A stretch of 41,540 nucleotides of DNA from Arenimonas sp. (GTDB lineage Bacteria; Pseudomonadota; Alphaproteobacteria; Rhizobiales; Rhizobiaceae). The stretch covers positions 1-41,540 of the forward strand of contig JAIBEK010000035.1 in assembly GCA_019459145.1 (NCBI GenBank), read 5' to 3'. A model generated the notes under the pieces. That model saw only the letters and a list, made by a program, of their open reading frames with translations, did no database searches and was not told where the DNA came from. Below, piece after piece: positions 7,968 to 16,826 of the stretch. The position numbers and the translations under genes were made by a program. The stretch's first letter is position 1. The number at the start of each line of letters is the position of its first letter.

Positions 7968-8774
7968 TTACCAGGCGCTCAGTCCGCCGTCGATGATGAT
8001 ATTCTGCCCGGTGATGTAACTCGCGGCATCGCTGGCAAGGAACAGCAAGGCCCCCGTCATCTCCTCGGGTTTGGCCATTCGTCCAAGCGGAACGCGCGCA
8101 CCGTACTTCTGGCGGAAAACATCGTTCTGGCCACTCTCGACGCCGCCGGGCGTCAGAGTGTTCACACGCACACCCTGTGGCGCCCAATAGGTGGCGAAGT
8201 ATTTCGTCAACCCGACCACGCCTGCCTTGGAGGCGCTGTAGACTGCGGGGGTGTTGATCGGTCCGCCAAGGTAGTCGGACCCCTCATAGATGCGGGGATC
8301 AGGAGCATAGACACCGTAGATCGAGGCGGTCTGGACAATGCTGCCGCGCCCCTGCTTTGCCATGAAGCCGCCGATGTTTCGCGCCACCATGAACATGGCA
8401 TCGAGATTGATCCGCATGACTTCGTGCCAGATCTCCATGGAGAAGGTTTCCGCCGGGTCAAAGAAGCGGCGCAGTTCCTTCGGCTTGGTGGCCGCATTGT
8501 TGTGCAGGATGTCTAGCCGGGCATAGTGACCGGTGACCTTGCGTGTCATAGCGACGATTTCATCCTCGTTCGCCAGATCAATGCCGATGGCGAGCGGATT
8601 GCCGGGGAGTTCATGGGCCACCGCATCCGCGTCTTCTTGGCTACGGTCGGCCACGACGACGTTCGCGCCGGCCGAGGCCAGAGCGCGGCAGAAATGTCTG
8701 CCGAGAAAACCCGCGCCGCCGGTAACGACGGCCACACGATCGCTTAGATCGAACTGGGCAGGAAAATAAGTCAT
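7968..8774 (-). CDS. ptmA: Short-chain dehydrogenase, PtmA-like
   Basis: A 268-aa classical SDR. The cofactor motif TGGAGFLG is at 18-25, NNAA at 92-95, and the catalytic Ser-Tyr-Lys are S151, Y179 and K183 (YSASK). The C-terminal YITGQNIIIDGG is typical. PtmA-type SDRs recur in legionaminic-acid and flagellin-glycan loci beside LegF/PtmB, and here the gene overlaps legF by four bases (ATGA). The likely substrate is a sugar or nonulosonate intermediate; the exact step is not readable from sequence. The symbol rests on context plus family and should be treated as provisional. Confidence 0.72.
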   Translation of the reverse strand: MTYFPAQFDLSDRVAVVTGGAGFLGRHFCRALASAGANVVVADRSQEDADAVAHELPGNPLAIGIDLANEDEIVAMTRKVTGHYARLDILHNNAATKPKELRRFFDPAETFSMEIWHEVMRINLDAMFMVARNIGGFMAKQGRGSIVQTASIYGVYAPDPRIYEGSDYLGGPINTPAVYSASKAGVVGLTKYFATYWAPQGVRVNTLTPGGVESGQNDVFRQKYGARVPLGRMAKPEEMTGALLFLASDAASYITGQNIIIDGGLSAW

Positions 8775-9484
8775 TTGGCTTGCCTTTGCTGCATGATCAT
8801 CGTCACGATGGCGAAATCCATCTCCTCGTCTATGTCGGTCGAGCGATTCCGCGGCATGACGTAGAGTTGTGTATCCGGGTAGAACACCTTCGGATCGTCG
8901 CGCAGCACGTCGCGCCGCCAGCCATAGATCGAAGCGTTCATATCATAGCATTCCGGGCTGTCCTGTCGGCGAAGAACCGGCGATGACAATTGCTTGCTGA
9001 GGTGAACGGTGCCGTCGGGGGCACGTTCGACCAGATTGAAATAGGGTGAGCGATGGGCCGGCGTGCCGGTGATGACGCAACTTGCACCGGTTTCGGTCAG
9101 CAGATCTGCGCAAGCCTGAATATCTTCCGGCAATCGTAGCGGCGAGGTGGCATCGAGATCGACGAGATAGTCGGCGACGATCCCCAGACGGGTCTCGGCT
9201 TCCGCCAAGGCGTGGAGGATTGCCGGCAGTTTTCCGGCCGTGTCTGAGGCCAGTTCCCCGGGGCGCTTGATCAGCAGGTCGGCACCGTATGCGCGCGCGG
9301 TATCAAGGATCTCCTCGCTGTCACTGCTGACCGCTATCGCCGAGAATAGCCCGGTCGCCTTGGCTTGTGCAATCGAATGCGCGATCAGTGGCTTGCCCAT
9401 CAGCATGCGGATATTCTTGCCCGGCACGCCTTTGGAGCCGCCACGGGCACAGATGGTGCAAATGAATCTCGGTGTCTCGGTCAT
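8771..9484 (-). CDS. legF: CMP-nonulosonate cytidylyltransferase (LegF/NeuA-like)
   Basis: A 237-aa acylneuraminate cytidylyltransferase. It activates a nonulosonic acid with CTP to give the CMP-sugar donor. The nucleotide-binding motif ARGGSKGVPGKN is at 13-24. The VDLDATSPLR segment and the C-terminal DIDEEMDF supply the expected Asp residues for Mg. Length is normal for the single-domain enzymes. It overlaps both neighbours by ATGA, so it is translationally coupled. The presence of LegB and LegC in the same operon favours legionaminic acid over sialic acid as substrate. Confidence 0.85.
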   Translation of the reverse strand: MTETPRFICTICARGGSKGVPGKNIRMLMGKPLIAHSIAQAKATGLFSAIAVSSDSEEILDTARAYGADLLIKRPGELASDTAGKLPAILHALAEAETRLGIVADYLVDLDATSPLRLPEDIQACADLLTETGASCVITGTPAHRSPYFNLVERAPDGTVHLSKQLSSPVLRRQDSPECYDMNASIYGWRRDVLRDDPKVFYPDTQLYVMPRNRSTDIDEEMDFAIVTMIMQQRQAK

Positions 9485-10365
9485 AGCGGCGCTATCCTGT
9501 CAGCCAATGCCACGGCGGCAATTCCTTCCTCCCAACTGCACGGACCGGGCTCTCCGGCCAGTACGGCCTGGTGCATTCGTTTGTAGGTTTGATCGGGAGC
9601 GAGTGGAACGGTCTCGACTTTGCCATCGATGGTGAGTGTGGATTTGATCAGATCCGCCTCGATCGTGCCGGTTTCGGTTATCACGAGCCAATGTCGGCGC
9701 GGTTGCCGGTCGAGGTAGTTCAGATGGATGGTGATAAGAGGGCACGACGTGGACGACAGTATCGCCGCGGCGATGTCCTCGCTGTCAACCGTCACGTTCC
9801 CGACCCGCGCGCTGTGGCTGGTTATGAGCGATAGAGGGCCAAGCACATACTGCGCCAGATCGAGTTCGTGCGAAAGGTCCCGAACCACGCCGCCTCCCGC
9901 TGCCTTGCTGGCGGAATAGGTTGAGAGCATGTCCCGTCCGGGCCGCCACTGGGAAAGGTGCTGGCCGGCGATGATATGAGCCGCCAGGATCGTCCTTCCC
10001 TCGAGTGCCTTCCGCAATGCGATGACGACCGGATGGAATCTCAAATTGTAAGCGACCTGGACCGGCAGGTGCGGTTTATTGATCCCGCCCTTGGAGATTG
10101 TTTCAAGAAGCGGCTTTTCCACCAGCACCGGCTTAGAATAGCCCAGCTCCGAAAGAGCATTAAGGTCGGCGCCGTGGCGGCTCGTGACGCTGGCGACGAT
10201 CACGAAGTCCGGCAAGAAATCAGTCAGTGCTTCTTTGAGGCTTGTAAAACCGCGATGATCCTCGACCGGACGAGCCGACAGGACGGCAATCTCATGTCCC
10301 ACCGAGGCCAGGAGTCTCGCGTGACGGTTACCGATGGAGCCATTGCCAATGATCAGAATTCGCAT
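9481..10365 (-). CDS. Gfo/Idh/MocA-type sugar oxidoreductase (third copy)
   Basis: A 294-aa NAD(P)-dependent oxidoreductase. The Rossmann motif is GNGSIGNRHARLL near the N-terminus, and VEKPL carries the family EKP motif with the catalytic-site Lys. The open frame extends to 10482 but upstream sequence is not family-like. The ATG at 10365 lies 8 nt after the SGNH stop with a modest TAGG ahead. It overlaps legF by ATGA. Family members oxidise or reduce sugar hydroxyl groups; here a sugar-nucleotide or nonulosonate substrate is inferred from context. Confidence 0.75.
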   Translation of the reverse strand: MRILIIGNGSIGNRHARLLASVGHEIAVLSARPVEDHRGFTSLKEALTDFLPDFVIVASVTSRHGADLNALSELGYSKPVLVEKPLLETISKGGINKPHLPVQVAYNLRFHPVVIALRKALEGRTILAAHIIAGQHLSQWRPGRDMLSTYSASKAAGGGVVRDLSHELDLAQYVLGPLSLITSHSARVGNVTVDSEDIAAAILSSTSCPLITIHLNYLDRQPRRHWLVITETGTIEADLIKSTLTIDGKVETVPLAPDQTYKRMHQAVLAGEPGPCSWEEGIAAVALADRIAPL

Positions 10366-10373
10366 GAAATGGC

Positions 10374-11354
10374 CTAGATGTTGAACGTGGACTTCAACCA
10401 GTAAGACGCGAGCAGTTCGTGACCGATCGGCGACAGATGCATCCCATCCTTGTTCAGCGAGATCTCGACGTCTCTGCCCCACATAAGCCGGTCCACGTCG
10501 AGCACTTTGGCTCCGACCTGGTGCGCGACATTCATCGTTTCAAGATTGTATGTGGTGAAGTTCCTGCAGATCCCCGGTGTTGCTGGCCAGAACTTCTCGG
10601 GCACCACGATCGCGGTCGAAAAGGTGAGGCTTCGCGCATTGAGGGACTTCGTCATCTGTGCGATTCGATGCAGGTTTGCCGTGAAGCTCTGGATCGGGAC
10701 GTACGAAAAATATGGGAAAGCCTCGACAAGCGCTTTTCGATATTTGCTGCTGAAGGCCAGGACTTCGTTGGCTATATCATCCGGGAGCAGACCCACTGCG
10801 ATCCGCTGATCATCCATGTACATACGGATTGCGCAATCGTTGAGACCGAGGTGCACCAGCACATGCGCATCTCTTACCGATTCCGGATGCTCGATAAGCA
10901 GCTTGATCAAGTCATTGGTCGTGAAATAGCGTTCGCAATGGGCCCACACGGATGCGCCCTTGATTGCCGGTGCCGCTTGCAGGCGAGCATTGATAATGCC
11001 GGGATAGGTGCTCTCCAGATTTCCGGGGAAGGCATCCATTTCCTCCGGCCGTGGCAAGGCGAGCGAATCGGCGAAAATTGCCACTCGCGTTCCAGGATCG
11101 CTCGCTGCGCGATCCATGATTGCCTTGTGAAATTTGTCTGCCTCACGCCGCCGACCTTGCGCATTGGCATCGACGCGTTTCTTCAATGCGGCCGCGGGTG
11201 ACAGGGTCGTCAGAAGGGTGCGGCAAAGATCGAACCATCGCACGGCCTCATCCATTCTGCCTTTTTTTGCGGCGTCGTGCGCCGAAGCAATGGTTGTCCC
11301 GATTGCATCAGGAAAGGCAAGTTCAGCTACCTGCATCGGTGTTGCTTCACTCAT
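10374..11354 (-). CDS. SGNH/GDSL-type hydrolase
   Basis: A 326-aa protein with the SGNH blocks in order: IFADSL (Ser at 97) as block I, VHLGLNDCA as the GxND block, and DGMHLSPIGHE as the terminal DxxH block. An N-terminal helical region of about 85 residues precedes the fold. No signal peptide is evident, so it is probably cytoplasmic. It overlaps legC by ATGA (start 11354), which decides the start over longer frames to 11471. In glycan loci these enzymes often add or remove O-acetyl groups. An O-acetylesterase or acyltransferase acting on the nonulosonate is a reasonable inference only. Confidence 0.7.
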   Translation of the reverse strand: MSEATPMQVAELAFPDAIGTTIASAHDAAKKGRMDEAVRWFDLCRTLLTTLSPAAALKKRVDANAQGRRREADKFHKAIMDRAASDPGTRVAIFADSLALPRPEEMDAFPGNLESTYPGIINARLQAAPAIKGASVWAHCERYFTTNDLIKLLIEHPESVRDAHVLVHLGLNDCAIRMYMDDQRIAVGLLPDDIANEVLAFSSKYRKALVEAFPYFSYVPIQSFTANLHRIAQMTKSLNARSLTFSTAIVVPEKFWPATPGICRNFTTYNLETMNVAHQVGAKVLDVDRLMWGRDVEISLNKDGMHLSPIGHELLASYWLKSTFNI

Positions 11355-12526
11355 TCCCCATCCTCCAATCCAAGTACGGCGCTGCTGGGGATGTTGACCA
11401 GTCGCTGCTCGATGGCGCGGGCCACCGGCAGGGGCATGGAGGGGCTCGTCTCGTACATCGGCAGGTCGCACATCAGGGCCCAGCAGGGGCGGGTCATCAG
11501 GCCGGCATCGTTGCTCGCGGCGAGGAAGTCGTCGCGCGCGCTCGCTTCGTCGAGGATGACGGCGTTCAGCCAGTAATTGCTCTTGGCGCCCTTGGGCTCG
11601 ACGAAGAAGCGAACCCCTTCGACACCCTCGAAAGCCTGGCGGTAGCGCTCGGCCAGGCGGCGCTTGGCGGCAAGGAAGGTCGGCAGTTGTTCCAGCTGCG
11701 CGCAGCCGAGCGCCGCGTTGAGGTTCGGCAGGCGGTAGTTGTAGCCCAGCTCGTCGTGCCAGAAGGCCCAGCGGTGCGGGCGCTTGGCGGTCGTCGTCAG
11801 GTACTTGGCGCGTGCGCCGAGTTCCTCGTCATTGGTCAGGATCGCCCCGCCACCGCCGGTGGTGATGATCTTGTTGCCGTTGAAGCTGGTGATGCCGACC
11901 TTGCCGCGCCCACCGAGCGGTCGCCCGTTCGACAGGCTGCCGAGCGATTCGGCGGCGTCCTCGACGACGGGAATGCCCCATTTCTCACCGACCTCGATGA
12001 GCCGGTCGATCGCCATCGGGTGGCCGAAGGCATGCATCGGCACGACGGCGGCCAGCCGGCGGCCGGTCTTGCGGTTGACCGGGCCGTCGGGACCCGGTTC
12101 GGCAATCTCCGAAAGCCAGGCGTCGAGCGCGTCGGGATCGAGCCCGAGCGTGTCCATCGTGCTGTCGACGAAATGCGGGATGGCGCCGCAATAGGCGACC
12201 GCATTGGCCGTTGCCGCGAAGGTCAGCGCCGGGATCAGCACCTCGTCGCCCGGCTTGACGCCGGCCAGCATCAGCGCGATGTGCAGGGCGGCCGTACCGT
12301 TGACGGCGGCGATGGCGCGGCGAACGCCGAAGGCCTCCGCCAGTTCTTTCTCGAAGCGGTCGACATAGGCGCCGACCGACGAGACCCAGCCCGTGTCGAG
12401 GCAGTCCTTGACATAGTCCCATTCCGCGCCGGCAAAGCGCGGTTCGTGCAGGGCGACAGCCTTTCCGTCGGGGGCGGCAGTCTCGCGCAGGATCTGGACG
12501 GCGCGTGAAATATCCAGCTTTGCCAT
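11351..12526 (-). CDS. legC: LegC-type PLP aminotransferase
   Basis: A 391-aa DegT/DnrJ/EryC1 aminotransferase. LegC converts the 4-keto-6-deoxy sugar nucleotide to the 4-amino sugar. The PLP lysine is K219 in SFNGNKIITTGGGG, and the ring-N Asp is D190 in VVEDAAESLGS. The N-terminal DTGWVSSVG and NGTAALH segments are characteristic of the LegC branch. The ATG at 12526 follows the legB TGA by one base. A short insertion around 143-156 (rich in Pro, Gly and Arg) departs slightly from the usual spacing. It works directly after LegB. Confidence 0.87.
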   Translation of the reverse strand: MAKLDISRAVQILRETAAPDGKAVALHEPRFAGAEWDYVKDCLDTGWVSSVGAYVDRFEKELAEAFGVRRAIAAVNGTAALHIALMLAGVKPGDEVLIPALTFAATANAVAYCGAIPHFVDSTMDTLGLDPDALDAWLSEIAEPGPDGPVNRKTGRRLAAVVPMHAFGHPMAIDRLIEVGEKWGIPVVEDAAESLGSLSNGRPLGGRGKVGITSFNGNKIITTGGGGAILTNDEELGARAKYLTTTAKRPHRWAFWHDELGYNYRLPNLNAALGCAQLEQLPTFLAAKRRLAERYRQAFEGVEGVRFFVEPKGAKSNYWLNAVILDEASARDDFLAASNDAGLMTRPCWALMCDLPMYETSPSMPLPVARAIEQRLVNIPSSAVLGLEDGE

Positions 12527-12527
12527 G

Positions 12528-13541
12528 TCAGATACCGTAGGAGTCGGCCTTGTAAAGGGCCAGGTTGCTCGGATTGCTGAACCATTCGATCGTTTCGCGA
12601 ATGCCGCGGGCGAAGCCCTCGTGACCGGAATAACCTTGCTGCCAGTCGGTCAGTCGCTTGGCCTTTTCGATGCCGGCCCACAGGCGGTCGACTTCGCTTA
12701 GTTCCGGGCGCTGGCGCTGCTCCTCGGAGACGATCTGGGCATTGACGCCCATGATGTCGATGATCGTGCGGACGCTGTCTTCGATCGAGATCTCGAAGCC
12801 GCTGCCGAAGTTGACCACTTCGCCCAGCACGTTCGGGCTCTCGGCCATGGCCTGGAAGGCCTTCACTGTGTCGGCGACATAGGTGAAGTCGCGTGTCGGG
12901 CTGAGCTTGCCGAGCCGCACTTCCTTCTTGCCGGCGGCAAGCTGGGTTATGATCGTCGGCAGCACCGCGCGCGTCGACTGGCGCGGGCCGAAGGTGTTGA
13001 AGGGACGGATCACGGTGACCGGGGTGCCGAAGGACCGGTAGAAGGACAGCGCCAACTGGTCCGCGCCGATCTTGGAGGCCGAATAGGGCGACTGGCCGAC
13101 CAGCGGGTGTTCCTCGGTGATCGGAACGAACTGTGCGGTGCCGTAGACTTCACTGGTCGAGGTGTGGACGACGCGCTCGGTTTCGAGCAGGCGCGCCGCC
13201 TGCAACACGTTGAGCGTGCCCTTGATGTTCGTGTCGATATAGGTGTCGGGCGAATGGTAGGAATAGGGAATGGCGATCAGGGCGGCCAGATGCAGCACGA
13301 TATCGCAGCCGCGCATGGCGGTCGCCACCCCGTTCGGATCGCGAATGTCGCCGCTGAACACTTCGAACGATCCCTGGACATCCGGGGAAACGCGATCAAG
13401 CCAGCCCCAGGTGCCGAAGCTGTTGTAGAGCGAAAAGGCGCGGACCTTGAAGCCCTGGCGCACCAGATGCTCGACCAGATGCGAGCCGATGAAGCCGTCG
13501 GCGCCGGTCACGAGGATGGTTTTGCCAGACAGGTTGCTCAT
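12528..13541 (-). CDS. legB: LegB-type NAD-dependent sugar-nucleotide 4,6-dehydratase
   Basis: A 337-aa extended SDR. It has GADGFIG at 13-19, TSTSEVYG at 127-134 and YSASK at 153-157. The stretch LHLAALIAIPYSYHSPDTY matches LegB, the GDP-GlcNAc 4,6-dehydratase of legionaminic-acid synthesis. It would give the 4-keto-6-deoxy intermediate for LegC. The ATG at 13541 overlaps the preceding oxidoreductase stop (ATGA). The use of GDP rather than UDP sugars is inferred from the PtmE-like nucleotidyltransferase in the operon. Confidence 0.87.
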   Translation of the reverse strand: MSNLSGKTILVTGADGFIGSHLVEHLVRQGFKVRAFSLYNSFGTWGWLDRVSPDVQGSFEVFSGDIRDPNGVATAMRGCDIVLHLAALIAIPYSYHSPDTYIDTNIKGTLNVLQAARLLETERVVHTSTSEVYGTAQFVPITEEHPLVGQSPYSASKIGADQLALSFYRSFGTPVTVIRPFNTFGPRQSTRAVLPTIITQLAAGKKEVRLGKLSPTRDFTYVADTVKAFQAMAESPNVLGEVVNFGSGFEISIEDSVRTIIDIMGVNAQIVSEEQRQRPELSEVDRLWAGIEKAKRLTDWQQGYSGHEGFARGIRETIEWFSNPSNLALYKADSYGI

Positions 13542-14527
13542 GACCGGTTTTCTCCTTCGAAGTTCGAGCTGTTGCCGTCGCGGATGACGGTGTAGTCCGT
13601 GAAAGCCTTCGCCTGTTGCGACAGGCTCATCAGGCGGGAGTCGGGTTTGCCGGACAGGAAGACTTCCGTCTGCCGGTAGAGGCCGGGCTTGAATTCCTTG
13701 TCCAGGGCCTCGTCTATCGCCACGGCTTCCACGGCGAAACTCTGCTGGTCTTGCCGGAACAGTTGCTCCATGGGCTGCAGCACAAGGCGGCTCTTGGCCG
13801 TCATGACCTCGACACCCCAGCGACCGGGCGCAAGCCAGTTGGCATGGTAGGAAAAATCGGCGCCCGTGTCGGTCGTGCCGCAGCCGGTGAAGATCGCTCC
13901 GGACGGGTGCCAGGCAAGCCCGCCGCGGCTCTGGGCAAAGAGCGTCTTCGGGTGACCGCCGAGGAAGAATGCCAGATCGATCACATGGGTCGAGTTGCCG
14001 TAGAGCCAGCCCGCAAGTTCCGCCCGATCCTTGTCCAGCGCTTCGATGCGTGTGCGCGCCTCGGTGAAGTCGAATTTGACCGACAGCACGCCGCCATCGG
14101 CCTCGATAATCTTCAGGGCCGCCTCGACCGATGCGTAGAAGCGGCGGTTGTAGGCGACATGAACTTCGGCGCCGGCATTCCGTGCGAGGACGTCCAGATT
14201 TTCGGCATCGGCCTGGTTGAGGGCAACCGGCTTTTCCACCAGCAGCCGGCGCACGCCGGCCTTGATGAGTTGGGCCGTCGCTTCGGCAAGGTTGACCGCG
14301 CTGACGGCGACGATCGCGGTTTCCGGAACGGTGTCGAACCTTGCGATCTGCTCCGGAAGCGGGCCGTGGCCGGCTTCGACGCCCCATTCCCGGGCAAAGG
14401 CTTGGGCGCGCTCTGCGCCGCGTCCGGCGGCCACGAACGGCTGTCCAAGCGCTTTCAGCACCTTGGCATAGGCACCCGACATCGCGCCGGTCCCGACGAG
14501 GAGCAAGGGAGTCAGCTGATCGGGCAA
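13538..14527 (-). CDS. Gfo/Idh/MocA-type sugar oxidoreductase (first copy, TTG start)
   Basis: A 329-aa oxidoreductase with the Rossmann motif LLVGTGAMSGAYAKVL and a VEKPVALN segment holding the EKP motif. It probably acts on a sugar or sugar-nucleotide hydroxyl with NAD(P). The start is assigned to a TTG at 14527. A strong GGAGG (14535-14539) sits 7 nt upstream, and the following residues run straight into the Rossmann fold. The gene overlaps the preceding oxidoreductase by 16 bp and legB by ATGA. Substrate unknown. Confidence 0.75.
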   Translation of the reverse strand: MPDQLTPLLLVGTGAMSGAYAKVLKALGQPFVAAGRGAERAQAFAREWGVEAGHGPLPEQIARFDTVPETAIVAVSAVNLAEATAQLIKAGVRRLLVEKPVALNQADAENLDVLARNAGAEVHVAYNRRFYASVEAALKIIEADGGVLSVKFDFTEARTRIEALDKDRAELAGWLYGNSTHVIDLAFFLGGHPKTLFAQSRGGLAWHPSGAIFTGCGTTDTGADFSYHANWLAPGRWGVEVMTAKSRLVLQPMEQLFRQDQQSFAVEAVAIDEALDKEFKPGLYRQTEVFLSGKPDSRLMSLSQQAKAFTDYTVIRDGNSSNFEGENRS

Positions 14528-15465
14528 GGCACGTCCTCCGAGGTGGAAAGGTCGAGGCGTCGGCGGAAGGCGTCGAGGAACAGCGCGTGCTGCGCCGCCG
14601 ACTGTTCGTAGGGCGTCAGGCGACATCCCTTGCCGTCGAGAATTTCGGTATAGAGATGGGGCATGCCGCTGACGAACAGCGTTTCGAAGACCTGCTCGTC
14701 CTCTTCGCCGGCTGCGTTGCGATGAACAAGCCTCTTTGCCCCCTCTTCGACGCGCCAGCTTTCCCCGTCACCGAAGAAGGTGATCGTTACCGGGGCGCCG
14801 GGCGCGCGATCCTGGGTGATGGCGATCGTGCCGCCGCCTGCGAGTTCGCCGCGCAGGGTGCCGAACAGGTCGACGCAGCCCGCGATGCGCGCCGGCTCGG
14901 GCTTGGGGTCGAGGCCGGTTTCGTCGAGCGAGACAGCGCGGTCGGAAAGGACATGCTCAGCCAGGTCGATGAAATGGATGGCGTTGGAGCCGAGATTCCA
15001 GCCGGCGCCGGTGACTTCCATCGACAGGCCGCGCCGGCCTGCCAGGTGATCGCGCAGCCGGTCATAGGCGGGAAAGCCGCGGCGGCCGCAATTGACGAAG
15101 GCGGGAATCGCCCGGGCCGTCAGCATCTGGCCGACGGCGTCGAGGTCGGCGCGCGTGGTGAAGAGCACCTTTTCGAAGATGACGGCTTTCGGCGTGGAGC
15201 GCGAAAGCAGGGCATCGAAGGCCGATCGGCGATGGGCCGCCGAGGTGGCGATGATCGCCAGATCCGCGATGTCCGGCACGCCGTCCATATCGGCAAGTAC
15301 CGTCGATCCCTCCGCGAAGGGTGCCACCAGCGCTGCGGCCTGGGCGCGCGCGCCCTCGCCGGGCTCTATGCCGATCACCCGCATGGGCCGGCCGGCGGCG
15401 GCGAGCGCTTCGATGTGGCGGCGTCCGATATTGCCGCAGCCAACGATCAGGATTGTCGGAATCAC
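14512..15465 (-). CDS. Gfo/Idh-like oxidoreductase with altered EKP motif (GTG start)
   Basis: A 317-aa Rossmann protein (ILIVGCGNIGRRHIEAL). At the position of the family EKP signature the sequence reads FEKVLF, so the Pro is replaced by Val while the Lys stays. The C-terminal half keeps NLGSNAIHFIDLAEHVL, a typical Gfo/Idh block with its His. The GTG at 15465 overlaps the stop of the GT29-like gene by four bases (GTGA). It is likely a sugar dehydrogenase or a divergent member with changed substrate. It is one of three such genes in the operon. Confidence 0.7.
   Translation of the reverse strand: MIPTILIVGCGNIGRRHIEALAAAGRPMRVIGIEPGEGARAQAAALVAPFAEGSTVLADMDGVPDIADLAIIATSAAHRRSAFDALLSRSTPKAVIFEKVLFTTRADLDAVGQMLTARAIPAFVNCGRRGFPAYDRLRDHLAGRRGLSMEVTGAGWNLGSNAIHFIDLAEHVLSDRAVSLDETGLDPKPEPARIAGCVDLFGTLRGELAGGGTIAITQDRAPGAPVTITFFGDGESWRVEEGAKRLVHRNAAGEEDEQVFETLFVSGMPHLYTEILDGKGCRLTPYEQSAAQHALFLDAFRRRLDLSTSEDVPCPIS
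14535..14539 (-). promoter_or_regulatory. Shine-Dalgarno GGAGG deciding a TTG start
   Basis: GGAGG on the minus strand lies 7 nt before the TTG at 14527. It lies inside the 3' end of the upstream oxidoreductase gene. No ATG or GTG is as well placed. Confidence 0.6.
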
Positions 15466-16718
15466 GCGGAGATGACCTCGCTTATCAGGGATTGGAAGAG
15501 ACGATGTTCCGCCTGCCAGTTGTGGCGGCTGGGCCGGGAGCTCGTATGGCGCTTACCATAATAATGCGAGACGGCGGAAGTATTGCGGCCGAGCGAATAG
15601 CCGAAAACCTGTGCGGGTGACAATTTTCTTCCTACCGCCTGCTGCGCCCAGTCGAGCCCGATCAAGCCTGCACTCGGCGAGGCGTCGAGGGCGGCGAACA
15701 GACGGGTATACACTTCCTTCGGCACCAGTTCGACCGGCAGTTCTGCCTGCACATAGGGTTCGAGCACCTGCAGACCATTGGAATAGCGGTTCCTGACATT
15801 AGACCCGGTAAGCGCCATGAGTTCGGGAGCCGGCGTCGCGCGCATCGGCACGTGGGTAAATTCGGTCGGGCGGAACCAGATGTTCGTCCGCTCTCCCTGA
15901 TCGGCCGATCCCGGTGTCGCGGCGTGGTTGTTGAAGCGAATGACCAGCCGGTGCGAATCGATGGCGCGACCGAGACCCTGGCCTTCTAGGGACGGTCCGT
16001 TGGCAACGACCGCCACATGTCCGGCGGTGCCCGCAATCATCCGGGTGAAGCTCCCTTCAAAACGGGAAAGGTGGGCGGCAACGGCGCGCGCCCGTCCGGC
16101 CTGGGGAAGGTCCGCCGCGCCATCGTCCGCGACCGCGAGGATCAGATCGACATAGCCCATCGACGGCAAGGCCGATGGATCGTTGCGGCCGACCCGTGCC
16201 ACCAGGTCGAACGCCTCCGCGGTCTCTCCGGCTTCATGGGCGAGTGCGGCGGCCCGCAAAAGGACGCGCGCCGTCGTCTCGTCGGCCCGAACCAGAAAGG
16301 GCAACCATTCCATGGCCGCATCGGCCCCCTTGCGCTCCCACAGCAGATTGATCATGCGGATGAGTGCCTGACGGGCCGAGGCGCCGCGCGCTTCCGTGGC
16401 GACCCTCCGCAGCAGGGGCAGCGCCTCTTCGAGGGGCAGCAGGCCGAAACGTGAGAGGCCGGCCACCTGCAACATCAGCTGCATGTCGTCCGGCGTTGCC
16501 TCGAGAGCCTGCCGCAAGGCCTGGGCGGCCTCTTCGAACCTGCCCTGCTCATAGAGGCGCACGTAGCGCTTGCGGCTCAGGCGACCGGGAGCGCCTTCCA
16601 TCCACCAGCGAACGGTCTGACCGATCTTGCGCAATCCGCCCTCCAGTCCAAGCTCGCGATGCATATGCGGAAAAGTAGAAAGCATTTGGTTCCGGAAATC
16701 CTGTCGCCTGCGCCGCAT
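15462..16718 (-). CDS. TPR protein with GT29-like sialyltransferase domain
   Basis: A 418-aa protein in two parts. Residues 50-220 are Ala/Leu-rich helices that look like TPR repeats. Residues 233-410 resemble glycosyltransferase family 29: HVAVVANGPSLEGQG with IDSHRLVIRFNN matches sialylmotif L, HYYGKRH resembles motif III, and HNWQAE fits the HxxxxE of motif VS. GT29 enzymes use CMP-sialic acid, so here a CMP-legionaminic-acid-like donor is expected from LegF. No signal peptide or TM segment is apparent, so it is probably cytoplasmic. The ATG at 16718 has GAGGA 6 nt upstream. Assignment to GT29 is by motif only. Confidence 0.68.
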   Translation of the reverse strand: MRRRRQDFRNQMLSTFPHMHRELGLEGGLRKIGQTVRWWMEGAPGRLSRKRYVRLYEQGRFEEAAQALRQALEATPDDMQLMLQVAGLSRFGLLPLEEALPLLRRVATEARGASARQALIRMINLLWERKGADAAMEWLPFLVRADETTARVLLRAAALAHEAGETAEAFDLVARVGRNDPSALPSMGYVDLILAVADDGAADLPQAGRARAVAAHLSRFEGSFTRMIAGTAGHVAVVANGPSLEGQGLGRAIDSHRLVIRFNNHAATPGSADQGERTNIWFRPTEFTHVPMRATPAPELMALTGSNVRNRYSNGLQVLEPYVQAELPVELVPKEVYTRLFAALDASPSAGLIGLDWAQQAVGRKLSPAQVFGYSLGRNTSAVSHYYGKRHTSSRPSRHNWQAEHRLFQSLISEVISA

Positions 16719-16826
16719 GAAAGTCCTCTTGGCGCGCTGGTAACGATCAAAGGCTTAGTGGATGCCTCGGTGAGTGGCAAGGTTTGGCCAGGCGGAGCCA
16801 AGGGAGCACCGCCGCCGTTCCCATTC

